The notes under the pieces: model-generated | Databases searched by the model: none | The model's input: only the letters and a program-made list of their open reading frames with translations | What the model was told of the DNA's origin: nothing | From: Accumulibacter sp. | Lineage (GTDB): Bacteria; Pseudomonadota; Gammaproteobacteria; Burkholderiales; Rhodocyclaceae | Assembly (NCBI GenBank): GCA_003538495.1 | Contig: DPSD01000363.1 | Location: 1 to 7,706, forward strand | Direction of reading: 5' to 3' | Length of the DNA stretch: 7,706 nt | In this document: positions 1-7,199 of the stretch, one piece after another | Layout: the number at the start of each line of letters is the position of its first letter | Numbering within the stretch: position 1 is the stretch's first letter | Position numbers and translations under genes: made by a program

Positions 1-840
1 CTGATCAGCGTCGATTCGGCGCAGGTTTTTTGCGACATGAATATCGGCACGGCCAAGCCCGACGCGGCGACGCTGGCGCTCTGTCCGCACCACCTGATCG
101 ACCTGATCAGTCCGCAGCAAGCCTACTCGGCGGCGCGCTTCTGTGCCGACGCGCTGGCGGCGATGACGGCGATCCGCGCGCGCGGCAAGGTGCCCTTGCT
201 CGTCGGCGGGACGATGCTCTATTTCAAGGCGCTGCTCGAAGGCCTGGTCGACCTGCCACCAGCCGACCCGGCGACCCGCGCGGCAATCGACCGGCAAGCC
301 GCCACGGATGGCTGGCCGGCGCTGCACGCCGAACTGGCGCTGCTCGATCCGATCACCGCGGCACGACTGCACAGTACCGATGCGCAGCGCATCCAGCGGG
401 CGCTGGAAGTATTCCACCTGGCGGGCCGCCCCCTATCGGCGCTGATCGCCGCCGGCAGGACGCAGGCGCCAACCTCCCAGTTCCTGGCGATCGGGCTAGT
501 GCCGTCCGAGCGCAGCGTTCTCCATCAGCTTATCGCCCAACGCTTCGCCGCGATGCTCGAAAACGGGCTGGAAGACGAAGTCGTCGCGCTGCGCGAGAAG
601 TACGCACTGCACGCCGGCCTGCCGTCAATGCGTTGTGTCGGCTACCGGCAGGTGTGGGAAGTGCAGGAGGGCCACGCGCCGCGAGGCGAACTGCTCGACC
701 GCGGCATCTACGCCACCCGCCAACTGGCCAAACGGCAGATTACCTGGCTGGGGAATACGCTGCGACCAACGACCGTCGATTGCCTGGCCGCGGACGTCGA
801 TGATCAGATTGCCTGGCAGATCGAGCGTTTCCTGGGCTGA
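1..840 (+). CDS. miaA: tRNA dimethylallyltransferase MiaA, 5'-truncated by the window edge
   Basis: MiaA transfers the dimethylallyl group of DMAPP to N6 of A37 in tRNAs that read codons starting with U, the first step towards ms2i6A. The frame is open from base 1 and 279 residues are visible. The family is usually about 310-320 residues, so roughly the first 30-35 are missing, including the N-terminal P-loop. Visible family motifs are VDSAQVF followed by MNIGTAKP (about residues 4-20), PHHLIDL (about 30-36), LLVGGTMLYFKALLEGL (about 66-82), AQRIQRALEVFHLAGRPLS (near 130), VGYRQVWE (near 213) and ATRQLAKRQITWL (near 240). One oddity is the Cys codon at 31-33, where I expect Arg or Lys. The stop at 838-840 lies in a hairpin and the next gene converges on it 26 nt further on. 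Identification is firm. Confidence 0.97.
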   Translation: MISVDSAQVFCDMNIGTAKPDAATLALCPHHLIDLISPQQAYSAARFCADALAAMTAIRARGKVPLLVGGTMLYFKALLEGLVDLPPADPATRAAIDRQAATDGWPALHAELALLDPITAARLHSTDAQRIQRALEVFHLAGRPLSALIAAGRTQAPTSQFLAIGLVPSERSVLHQLIAQRFAAMLENGLEDEVVALREKYALHAGLPSMRCVGYRQVWEVQEGHAPRGELLDRGIYATRQLAKRQITWLGNTLRPTTVDCLAADVDDQIAWQIERFLG

Positions 841-849
841 AACCAGCCC
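834..849. terminator. Hairpin at the miaA/dynamin convergent junction, terminator-like
   Basis: GGGCTG (834-839) and CAGCCC (844-849) form a perfect 6-bp stem with a 4-nt loop. The miaA stop codon lies within it, in the only gap between the two convergent genes. No T-tract follows on either strand, so it is not a standard intrinsic terminator. It could still act as a weak bidirectional stop or a 3'-end stabiliser. Confidence 0.3.
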
Positions 850-866
850 CCGACGCTCGCCATGGC

Positions 867-2828
867 TCAGGCGGCGCTGCGCTCTCCCTCGCCATGCACT
901 CCGACCGTCTGCTGCAGGACATCGCGAACTTCCTGTCCGATCGCGTGCAGTAGCTGCGTCTGCGCAAGCAGGTTGTGCTCGATATGCAGCAGCTCCTCGA
1001 TGCGCTCCTCGAGGGTGTCGGTCGCCTGGTGAATCCGCTTGATGCTTTCCAGCCGGCGCTTCAACTGAATCTGGTGCTCGCGAATCTGGATCTCCATCGG
1101 CGCCATGATCGCCTTCAACCATCCCTCGGCATCACGATTGGCGTGCTCGAAGGTCTTTCGTACCTGCACCGCGACCTCCTCAAAAAAGCGCTGCGTGAGC
1201 TGGCTCTTTTCGTGCGTCAGAAACTGGAACATGGTGTTGATGTGCGTGCTGCACCAATGATCGAGGCGATCGATTTCCTTCTCGTAGCGCCGCAGTGAGA
1301 AAGGAATCGGCGTGCCCAGCTTGAGTCCATGCTCGACAGCGAATTTCTTGTAGATGACCTCCATCATGGTCATGATTTCGGTAACTTCGCTTCTGGAACG
1401 GGTGAGGTTGCCGCGGGCAACGTCAAAAAAATGTTGCATGGCTCCGGAGAGCGTCGTGGAGAAGGTCGCGTTGACCATCGCTGCGCGGGTGGTATTGGTC
1501 AACAAACGCAGCGAGTCGAGCCCGAGGTGCGTAAACAGGTTGTTGGTCAGCTGTGAAAAAACGCTGCGCACTGCGTAGTAGCGCTGCAGGCCGGTGTCGA
1601 ACTCGTCCTTCTCGAGCCGCACCTTGCCCATCATGTACTCGACCACGCCCTTGTTCTTGCCACGCAGTTCGGTCAGTTCGGAGACCTGTTCGCGCAGACC
1701 AATGAGCCGCGACTCCAGCAGGCTGCGCGTCCGCAGGTAACAATCGGCGAATTCGCCGTCCGTATTGTCGCGAACGATTTCCTGCTTGGCGGGTATCAGT
1801 TCCTCGGTAAGCGCGAGTTCGAGTTCGGACAAGCGGCTGCGCCTGAGCAGATCGCGATCGCCGTTGATCTTGGCCAGCAGTGCTTTTTGTGCCGAAACAG
1901 GAAAGATCTGGTCTTCCGGCAGGTTGAGCGTCCACGCGCAACTGTCAATCTGCTTGGTAATTTCGGCGTCGATCTGGTCCGACGACTTGAGTTCGTCCCA
2001 CAGACTGTCGATCTTGTTCAGGACGACGATGCGGCCTTTCTTGCGCCCGCCCAGGGTACCGATGTGTTCGCGCCAGACGGTCAGGTCGGACTGCGTAACG
2101 CCGGTATCGGCAGCCAGGATGAACAGCACCGCGTGCGCGTTTGGCAGCAGCGACAAGGTCAGTTCAGGCTCGGTGCCAATCGCGTTGAGGCCGGGCGTGT
2201 CGAGGATGACCAATCCTTGCTGCAGCAGCGGATGCGGGAAATTGATGATCGCGTGGCGCCAGCGCGGAATCTCGACGGTGCCAGCCACGTCGACGCGAAA
2301 AACCGCGGCATCGCCGTCGGCGACCGTGAAGCCGAGCCTTTCCGCGAACCCACGGTCGACGCGGGTGACGTCGCTGACATGGCGAAGGGCCTCCTGCATG
2401 GCACTGGCTGAACTGGTGTCGAGGGGAACGATGGTCCACTCCTCGGGAAAGCGCTTGTACTCGCTGATGCTGTCCTTGGACTCCCGGCTTTCGATCGGCA
2501 GCAACTCGATCGATGGCGGCTTGCGCCGGTCGAACATCAGCTCGGTCGGACACATCGTCGTCCGGCCCGGGGTCGACGGAAGGATGCGGTCGCCATAGTC
2601 GGAGAAAAAAATGGCGTTGATCAACTCCGACTTGCCGCGCGAGAATTCGGCGACGAAGGCCACATGCAGTCGGTCTTCGCGGAGCTTGTCGAGCAAATGG
2701 GAGATACGCCGGTCGGTCTGGGCGTCGGTGAGCTCGTTGTCGACCAGCCAGGCACCGAACTTCTCCAGGACCGCGGAGAGCTCGGCGCGCCAGTCACTGT
2801 AGGCGGCAAAATGTTGAGCGAGGGTCAT
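867..2828 (-). CDS. Dynamin-like large GTPase (Dynamin_N type), function unknown
   Basis: A 653-residue protein with a GTPase domain in the first ~320 residues and a long helical remainder. The G motifs occur in order. G1 is AEFSRGKSEL (60-69), with Ala where GxxxxGKS has its first Gly. G2 is probably Thr90 or Thr91 in GRTTMCPTE. G3 is DTPG (210-213), G4 NKID (271-274) and G5 probably SAQ (312-314). Residues ~350-650 look mainly alpha-helical. The stretch ~579-640 is rich in charged and Leu/Ile residues in a coiled-coil-like pattern. I see no signal peptide and no clear membrane-spanning segment, so it is probably cytosolic or peripherally membrane-bound. Bacterial dynamin-like proteins remodel or protect membranes, but this one's role cannot be read from sequence. 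The ATG at 2828 has a weak GGAA Shine-Dalgarno. mutM lies 91 nt upstream on the same strand. The gene has several T6-T7 runs, mostly at Phe-Phe codons. Confidence 0.88.
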   Translation of the reverse strand: MTLAQHFAAYSDWRAELSAVLEKFGAWLVDNELTDAQTDRRISHLLDKLREDRLHVAFVAEFSRGKSELINAIFFSDYGDRILPSTPGRTTMCPTELMFDRRKPPSIELLPIESRESKDSISEYKRFPEEWTIVPLDTSSASAMQEALRHVSDVTRVDRGFAERLGFTVADGDAAVFRVDVAGTVEIPRWRHAIINFPHPLLQQGLVILDTPGLNAIGTEPELTLSLLPNAHAVLFILAADTGVTQSDLTVWREHIGTLGGRKKGRIVVLNKIDSLWDELKSSDQIDAEITKQIDSCAWTLNLPEDQIFPVSAQKALLAKINGDRDLLRRSRLSELELALTEELIPAKQEIVRDNTDGEFADCYLRTRSLLESRLIGLREQVSELTELRGKNKGVVEYMMGKVRLEKDEFDTGLQRYYAVRSVFSQLTNNLFTHLGLDSLRLLTNTTRAAMVNATFSTTLSGAMQHFFDVARGNLTRSRSEVTEIMTMMEVIYKKFAVEHGLKLGTPIPFSLRRYEKEIDRLDHWCSTHINTMFQFLTHEKSQLTQRFFEEVAVQVRKTFEHANRDAEGWLKAIMAPMEIQIREHQIQLKRRLESIKRIHQATDTLEERIEELLHIEHNLLAQTQLLHAIGQEVRDVLQQTVGVHGEGERSAA

Positions 2829-2919
2829 GACCAGTTCCGGCGCAAGGTACAGGCCCGCACTCTATCACAAAGTCCAGAGCAATCAGTGACATGGCCAGCA
2901 CGCGCGGCAGCATGGGTGG
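2829..2919. other. mutM–dynamin intergenic spacer, no clear signal
   Basis: This 91-bp gap separates mutM from the dynamin-like gene on the minus strand. I see no strong sigma70-type promoter and no intrinsic terminator. The two genes could be co-transcribed, or the GTPase gene could have a weak promoter of its own that I cannot identify. Confidence 0.4.
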
Positions 2920-3747
2920 TCAGCGCTGGCAAACCCGGCAGTAGAAAGTTGATCGCCCGGCCTGACGGATCACGCGCACCGGCCGCGCGCAGATCGGACA
3001 CGGAGCGCCCGCGCGGTCATAGACTGCACAGGAAAGCTGGAAGCAGCCCGCGCCGCCGTCACTGTGTACGTAATCGCGGACGCTGCTGCCGCCGGCCGCG
3101 ATCGCCGCCTCGAGCGTGGCCCGGATCGAGTCGGCCAACACTCCGTAGCGTCGACGGCTGATCCGGTTGGACGCGCGCAAGGGCGAAATGCCGGCGTGAA
3201 AGAGACTCTCGGCGGCGTAGATATTGCCAATCCCGACGACCAGGCGGTTATCCATCAGCAGCGGCTTGACCGGCATCCGCCGGCCGCGGGTTGCGGCGTG
3301 CAGCCAGTCGCCGCTGAAAGCGTCGGACAGCGGTTCGATGCCGAGCGCCGCAAGCGCCGGATGTGCCTCGATATCGGTGCCTTCGTGCCAGAGCAGCGCG
3401 CCGAAGCGGCGCGGGTCGCGCAGGCGCAGAACCGTCCGGCTGAACACCAGGTCGAAGTGGTCGTGCTTCTGGGCGGGCGTATCGGGCAACACCAGCCGCA
3501 GACTGCCCGACATCCCGAGGTGGATCAGCAGCCAGCCACCGCCGCGGCGGCTCGCGCAGTCGAGCAACAGGTACTTGCCACGCCGCGCTATGCCGTCGAC
3601 AGATAATCCGGACAGCCTCGAATCCAGCCCGAGCGGAATCTCGTGACGCAGTCTGGGCGTGCGCACGACGGCACCGACAATGGTTTGTCCAGGCAGATGA
3701 GGGAGCAGTCCCTGGCGGCTGACTTCAACTTCCGGCAGTTCTGGCAT
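2920..3747 (-). CDS. mutM: Formamidopyrimidine-DNA glycosylase / AP lyase (Fpg, MutM)
   Basis: MutM excises 8-oxoguanine and formamidopyrimidines from DNA and cleaves the abasic site by beta,delta-elimination. The 275-residue length matches the family. The start at 3747 is fixed by chemistry: the protein must begin MPELPEVE so that Pro2 becomes the N-terminal nucleophile after Met removal, followed by the catalytic Glu3. The frame extends 17 codons upstream, but using that start would bury Pro. Other marks are Lys58 in RRGKYLL (Lys57 of the mature protein), HLGMSG (77-82), DPRRFG (111-116), the helix-two-turn-helix region with GIGNIYAAESLF (172-183), and a C-terminal zinc finger with Cys250, 253, 270 and 273 (C-x2-C-x16-C-x2-C) ending FYCRVCQR. 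The ribosome site upstream is weak. The gene diverges from the TPR gene. All key residues are present, so the enzyme should be active. Confidence 0.98.
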   Translation of the reverse strand: MPELPEVEVSRQGLLPHLPGQTIVGAVVRTPRLRHEIPLGLDSRLSGLSVDGIARRGKYLLLDCASRRGGGWLLIHLGMSGSLRLVLPDTPAQKHDHFDLVFSRTVLRLRDPRRFGALLWHEGTDIEAHPALAALGIEPLSDAFSGDWLHAATRGRRMPVKPLLMDNRLVVGIGNIYAAESLFHAGISPLRASNRISRRRYGVLADSIRATLEAAIAAGGSSVRDYVHSDGGAGCFQLSCAVYDRAGAPCPICARPVRVIRQAGRSTFYCRVCQR

Positions 3748-3775
3748 TGCTGCTACCGCGAAAAGTCCATAACAT
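3747..3775 (+). promoter_or_regulatory. Candidate sigma70-type promoter for the TPR–lolB–ispE operon
   Basis: TTGCTG (3747-3752), a 17-nt spacer and TAACAT (3770-3775) match consensus at 3/6 and 4/6. Transcription would start near 3782 and leave a leader of about 60 nt. The -35 overlaps the first bases of mutM, as is common in compact divergent regions. The boxes are weak, so this is a guess from position and spacing. Confidence 0.28.
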
Positions 3776-3786
3776 GCGCAGCAGGA

Positions 3787-3792
3787 ATTATG
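3787..3792 (-). promoter_or_regulatory. Candidate -10 box for mutM
   Basis: Read on the minus strand this is CATAAT, a 5/6 match to TATAAT, placed 39 nt before the mutM start codon. The best -35 candidate, TTGCCA at 3818-3813, is 20 nt away, which is longer than ideal. A weak promoter is plausible but unproven. Confidence 0.3.
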
Positions 3793-3833
3793 GCGCAAAC
3801 CCCCGCCAGTTCTGGCAACTGTTTGCCGCAGGC

Positions 3834-3838
3834 AAGGA
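3834..3838 (+). promoter_or_regulatory. Shine-Dalgarno AAGGA fixing the TPR gene start
   Basis: AAGGA ends 4 nt before the ATG at 3843. It supports that start over the in-frame TTG at 3747 and ATG at 3774. A small hairpin, TTGCC-GCA-GGCAA (3823-3835), overlaps its first two bases and could modestly limit ribosome access. Confidence 0.7.
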
Positions 3839-3842
3839 AACC

Positions 3843-5627
3843 ATGAAATATATCAAGAGCACCCTCCTTGGCGCCGCCCTGGCGCTTGCCTTCGGCATGT
3901 CCGCGCCGGCGGCAGGAGACCCACCACAAGACAGGCAGGAGAAGCCGAGCAAAGCGGGCAAGGCCGCCAAGCCAGGCAAGCGCGCGCCCAGGGCGAACAC
4001 ATCGGAATCGATCGTTCCCCACCCCGAAGCTACGGACGGCAGCGAACTGACCGGACAGGTGGTCTATCAGGTTCTGCTCGCCGAAGTTGCCCTGCAGCGC
4101 GGGCGCAACGAATTCGCCAGCCAGGCCTACGCCGACCTGGCCACTCGTACCCGCGATGCCGCCATCCTCGAACGGGCGATCGAGGTCGCCGGTTATGCGC
4201 GTCGTTTTGACCGCGTTCAGCTGCTTGCACGCCTGTGGGTCGAGGTCGACCCCGAGTCCAAACGCGCCCAGCAGGTGCTGGTCGGCGTGCTGGTCATGTC
4301 CAACCAGCTCGACGGCCTTGCCCCACAGTTGATCAGCATGCTTGAAGCAGACCGGCCGGCACTGCCGGGCAACCTGCTGGCGCTGAACCGGATGTTCGCC
4401 CGCAACCCCGATCGCCAGGCCGTCCTGCAGCTGATCAAGAAGGTTTGCGCCCCCTTCCTCGACCTTCCCGAGGCGCATTACGCCCTGGCCGTGGCTGCCA
4501 GCGCCGCCGGCGAGCACGAACAGGCGCTCGCCGAAGCGCGGCAGGCACTCCAATTGAGACCGGACTGGGAGCCGGGCGCCCTGCTGCAGGCGCAACTGCT
4601 GGCCCGCAAGTCGCCCGGCGAGGCGATCGTTTCGCTGCAAGCCTTTGCCGAAAAATATCCGCAGGCGCGCGACGTTCAGCTGCATCTGGCGCGCGCGCTG
4701 GTCGGCGAGAAGCGCTATGCCGAAGCCAAACGACTGTTCGAGCAGTTGCTGCTGGCCTACCCGAACAACCCAGACGTGGTATACCCGGTGGCCATCCTGG
4801 CGCTGCAGGAAAACGACAAGGTGCTCGCCGAGGCGCAACTCAAACACCTGGTTACGCTCGACATCCCCGACAAGAGCGCGCCCTATTATTATCTCGGCCA
4901 GGTCGCCGAAGAAAACAGGCAGGAGGCTGAAGCGCTGGCCTATTATCGGCAGGTCGGCCCGGGCGAACACTATCTGCCGGCGCAAATACGCAGCGCTGCC
5001 ATCATCGCCCAGCAGGGCAAGCTTGACGAGGCCAGGAGTCTGCTGCGCGATGCGGCCGCCCGCGACCCGCAGCTGCGGGTCCAGCTGGTGATCGCCGAAG
5101 CGGCGCTGCTGCGTGACGCGAAGCAGACCGAGGCGGCGCTGCAATTACTGGAAGAGGATCTCAAGGAGCAACCGGCGCAAACCGATCTGCTTTATGAATC
5201 GGCCCTGATGGCTGAACGGCTTGGCCGTCTGGAGCTGATGGAAAGCCGCCTGCGCAAGCTGATCGAGCTGCAGCCGGACAGCGCGCAGGCCTACAATGCG
5301 CTCGGCTACTCGTACGCCGACCGCAATGTGCGACTGCCGGAAGCACGACAGTTGATCGAAAAAGCGCTCAAGCTGGCTCCCAACGACCCTTTCATTCTCG
5401 ACAGCATGGCCTGGGTGCTTTACCGCCAGGGTGATCTCGAAGGCGCCCTGACGCACCTGCAGCGCGCCTACGCGCAGCGCCCGGACGCCGAGATCGCGGC
5501 GCACCTCGGCGAGGTGCTGTGGATGCTCGGCCGCAAGGACGAGGCGCAGCGCACCTTGCGCGAAGCGCAGAAGAAGCATCCGGCCAGCGAGGAGATCCAG
5601 GAAGCACTGAAGAGGTTCTCGCCCTGA
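3843..5627 (+). CDS. Exported tetratricopeptide-repeat protein, 594 aa
   Basis: The N-terminus MKYIKSTLLGAALALAFG followed by APAAG is a Sec-type signal peptide. It has no lipobox Cys, so cleavage near residue 25 would give a soluble periplasmic protein. Residues ~30-52 form a basic Lys/Ala/Pro-rich linker. The rest is helical TPR-like repeats. The clearest run is C-terminal: 481-516 (AYNALGYSYADR...), 517-549 (SMAWVLYRQGDLEGAL...) and 550-582 (HLGEVLWMLGRKDEAQ...). Earlier units lie around 208-242 and 275-310, and more diverged units fill much of the remainder. TPR proteins are scaffolds that bind other proteins; no catalytic domain is visible. The stop overlaps the proposed lolB start by 4 nt, suggesting coupled expression with the lipoprotein pathway gene. 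A role in envelope assembly is inference from context. The start is chosen by the AAGGA site and the signal peptide. Confidence 0.9.
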   Translation: MKYIKSTLLGAALALAFGMSAPAAGDPPQDRQEKPSKAGKAAKPGKRAPRANTSESIVPHPEATDGSELTGQVVYQVLLAEVALQRGRNEFASQAYADLATRTRDAAILERAIEVAGYARRFDRVQLLARLWVEVDPESKRAQQVLVGVLVMSNQLDGLAPQLISMLEADRPALPGNLLALNRMFARNPDRQAVLQLIKKVCAPFLDLPEAHYALAVAASAAGEHEQALAEARQALQLRPDWEPGALLQAQLLARKSPGEAIVSLQAFAEKYPQARDVQLHLARALVGEKRYAEAKRLFEQLLLAYPNNPDVVYPVAILALQENDKVLAEAQLKHLVTLDIPDKSAPYYYLGQVAEENRQEAEALAYYRQVGPGEHYLPAQIRSAAIIAQQGKLDEARSLLRDAAARDPQLRVQLVIAEAALLRDAKQTEAALQLLEEDLKEQPAQTDLLYESALMAERLGRLELMESRLRKLIELQPDSAQAYNALGYSYADRNVRLPEARQLIEKALKLAPNDPFILDSMAWVLYRQGDLEGALTHLQRAYAQRPDAEIAAHLGEVLWMLGRKDEAQRTLREAQKKHPASEEIQEALKRFSP

Positions 5628-6268
5628 GTCCGCCGTACCGGAAAGCGGGCGTCCGCCCGCTCGCAGCGGCGGGCCAGCGACCCCTGTTACTGCTGTGCGC
5701 ACTGCTCGGCCTAAGCGCCTGCGGCACCCTGCAGGCACCTGCCGTAACACCCCCGCTCGTTCAGCGTGACAGCCTGCAAGCGTTTTCGCTGGCCGGCCGC
5801 TTTTCCTTGCGCCATGACGGCAAGAGCAGCATCGGTCAGCTGAACTGGCGGCATGGTCAAGATGGCGACGAACTGCTGTTGTCGTCGCCGCTCGGGCAAG
5901 GCATCGCAGAGATTGTCAGCAACGCCAGCGGCGCACGGCTGACCGGCAACGACGGCAGCGTCCATGACGCCGCCAGCGCTGACGAACTGCTGCAGTCGAT
6001 CCTCGGTTATCCCTTGCCGTTGAGCAAGCTGAGCGACTGGGTACGCGGCCGGACGACGGACGCCGACCAACTCACCGTCGACCCGCTCGGCCGTCCGCTG
6101 CACCTGCGCGACGAGTACTGGCGGATCGACTACGAGTACGACAGCGACGATCCGCAGGCGCTGCCCGGGCGCCTGCTCGTCGAGCGCGAAAGCGTTCTCG
6201 AACTGCGCCTGCGGATCGACGACTGGAGCCCGCTGGCCCCGGCAGATTCCGCAGACGCGGCACGGTGA
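5624..6268 (+). CDS. lolB: Outer-membrane lipoprotein insertion factor LolB
   Basis: LolB is itself an outer-membrane lipoprotein. It accepts lipoproteins from periplasmic LolA and inserts them into the outer membrane. From the CTG at 5624 the protein is 214 residues, close to the usual ~200. It has a basic n-region (YRK, VR, QR), a hydrophobic core PLLLLCALLGLSA and lipobox LSAC with Cys33. The next residue is Gly, not the Asp that retains lipoproteins in the inner membrane. Family features are LAGRFSLRHDGKSSIGQLNW (about 56-75), SSPLGQGIAEI (about 83-93), YWRIDYEY (165-172) and LPGRLLVER through LRLRIDDW (near 180-201). The start is unusual: no in-frame ATG, GTG or TTG lies between GTG 5519 and the lipobox. 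CTG 5624 overlaps the upstream stop (CTGA) and has AGAGG 8 nt before it. Identity is firm; the start is inferred. Confidence 0.92.
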   Translation: MSPPYRKAGVRPLAAAGQRPLLLLCALLGLSACGTLQAPAVTPPLVQRDSLQAFSLAGRFSLRHDGKSSIGQLNWRHGQDGDELLLSSPLGQGIAEIVSNASGARLTGNDGSVHDAASADELLQSILGYPLPLSKLSDWVRGRTTDADQLTVDPLGRPLHLRDEYWRIDYEYDSDDPQALPGRLLVERESVLELRLRIDDWSPLAPADSADAAR

Positions 6269-7125
6269 AGTCTACCGGCCGGAGCTGGGGTTGGCACAGC
6301 GTTTACCCGGCGCCGGCCAAGCTCAACCTCTTCCTGCATGTCGTTGGCCGGCGCGCCGATGGCTACCACCTGCTGCAGACCGTCTTTCGCTTCCTGGAGC
6401 GTGGCGACCGCCTGCGCTTTTCCCCGCGCGCCGACGGCTCGGTACAGCTGGCGACACCGCTACCCGGAGTGCCGGCGGCAAGCGACCTGACCGTCCGCGC
6501 CGCACGCCTGTTGCAGGCGGCGAGCGGATGCGGTCTGGGCGTCGAGATCAGCATCGAAAAGAATCTGCCGCTGGGTGGCGGCCTCGGCGGCGGCAGCTCG
6601 GATGCCGCCACCGTCCTGCTGGCGCTGAACCACCTCTGGCAACTGGGTTTTCGTCGACAGCGACTGCAGGAAATCGGCCTCGAACTCGGCGCCGACGTGC
6701 CGATCTTTGTTTTTGGGCGAAACGCCTTCGCCGAAGGCGTTGGCGATGCCCTGCAGGCGGTTGACCTGCCGCAGCGCTGGTACGTGGTCCTTGAACCGCC
6801 GGTGCAGGCCGCCACGGCAGCCATTTTTGCTGCTCCTGAACTCAAGCGCGACTCGCTCCCGATCACCGCCGAGCAGTGGCGCTCCGGGTTCGGCGGCAAC
6901 GACCTGCAGGCCGTGGCTTGCAGGCGCTTTCCGGTAATTGGCGAGCACCTGGCGTGGCTGTCGGCTTGTTCGCCGGCCCGGATGACGGGTTCCGGCGCCT
7001 GCGTATTCGCCGAATTCGCCACCATCGAACAAGCCCGACTGGCCCTTGAGCAAATGCCCCCGGGCGTTCGCGGCTGGGTCGCCGCGGGTCTCGAAGATCA
7101 CCCCCTGCGGCAACTGGCGCCCTGA
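6265..7125 (+). CDS. ispE: 4-diphosphocytidyl-2-C-methyl-D-erythritol kinase IspE
   Basis: IspE is a GHMP-family kinase. It phosphorylates the 2-hydroxyl of CDP-methylerythritol with ATP, a middle step of the MEP pathway to IPP and DMAPP. The protein is 286 residues, normal for the family. Motif 1 is [21 protein letters not shown] (15-35), with Lys19 the expected active-site lysine. The glycine-rich ATP loop [15 protein letters not shown] is at 101-115. GADVPIF (142-148) carries the expected catalytic Asp144. GNDLQ is at 211-215 and the closing GHMP motif MTGSGACVF at 240-248. The GTG start overlaps the lolB stop (GTGA, 6265-6268) with no good Shine-Dalgarno, so translation is probably coupled to lolB. 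No in-frame ATG gives a better start. No clear terminator follows, so transcription may run on into the tRNA gene. Confidence 0.97.
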   Translation: MKSTGRSWGWHSVYPAPAKLNLFLHVVGRRADGYHLLQTVFRFLERGDRLRFSPRADGSVQLATPLPGVPAASDLTVRAARLLQAASGCGLGVEISIEKNLPLGGGLGGGSSDAATVLLALNHLWQLGFRRQRLQEIGLELGADVPIFVFGRNAFAEGVGDALQAVDLPQRWYVVLEPPVQAATAAIFAAPELKRDSLPITAEQWRSGFGGNDLQAVACRRFPVIGEHLAWLSACSPARMTGSGACVFAEFATIEQARLALEQMPPGVRGWVAAGLEDHPLRQLAP

Positions 7126-7162
7126 TCCCGCGGAGCGATCACCAGATTTGTCGTTGCCGGGC

Positions 7163-7199
7163 TTCCTTTTCCTGAACAATCCCCGGTATAATGCGCGCC
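7163..7199 (+). promoter_or_regulatory. Promoter for tRNA-Gln, with GC-rich discriminator
   Basis: TATAAT at 7187-7192 is a perfect -10 box. It is followed by GCGCGCC (7193-7199), a GC-rich discriminator of the kind found at stringently controlled stable-RNA promoters. The -35 is poor: TTCCTT at 7163-7168, with an 18-nt spacer, is the best placed. Transcription should begin near 7199, about 33 nt before the tRNA. Confidence 0.65.

Noticed and set aside
1765..2598. 277-codon plus-strand open frame inside the dynamin-like gene
   Set aside because: Its translation is Ser/Arg-rich and low in recognisable motifs. The opposite strand carries ordered G1-G5 GTPase motifs.
3748..3798. 17-codon upstream extension of mutM
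   Set aside because: Fpg requires Pro as the second residue so that it becomes the N-terminal nucleophile; an extension would abolish activity.
3747..3842. Earlier TTG or ATG start for the TPR protein
   Set aside because: It would place about 23-32 polar residues before the signal peptide and ignore the good AAGGA site before ATG 3843.
3753..5144. 463-codon open frame on the minus strand opposite the TPR gene
   Set aside because: It lies wholly antisense to a gene with a signal peptide and clear TPR repeats. Its translation shows no recognisable domain. Long antisense frames are common in GC-rich coding DNA.
7157..7186. CCGGG...CCCGG as an ispE terminator
   Set aside because: The loop would be about 20 nt, no U-tract follows, and the second arm abuts the tRNA -10 box.
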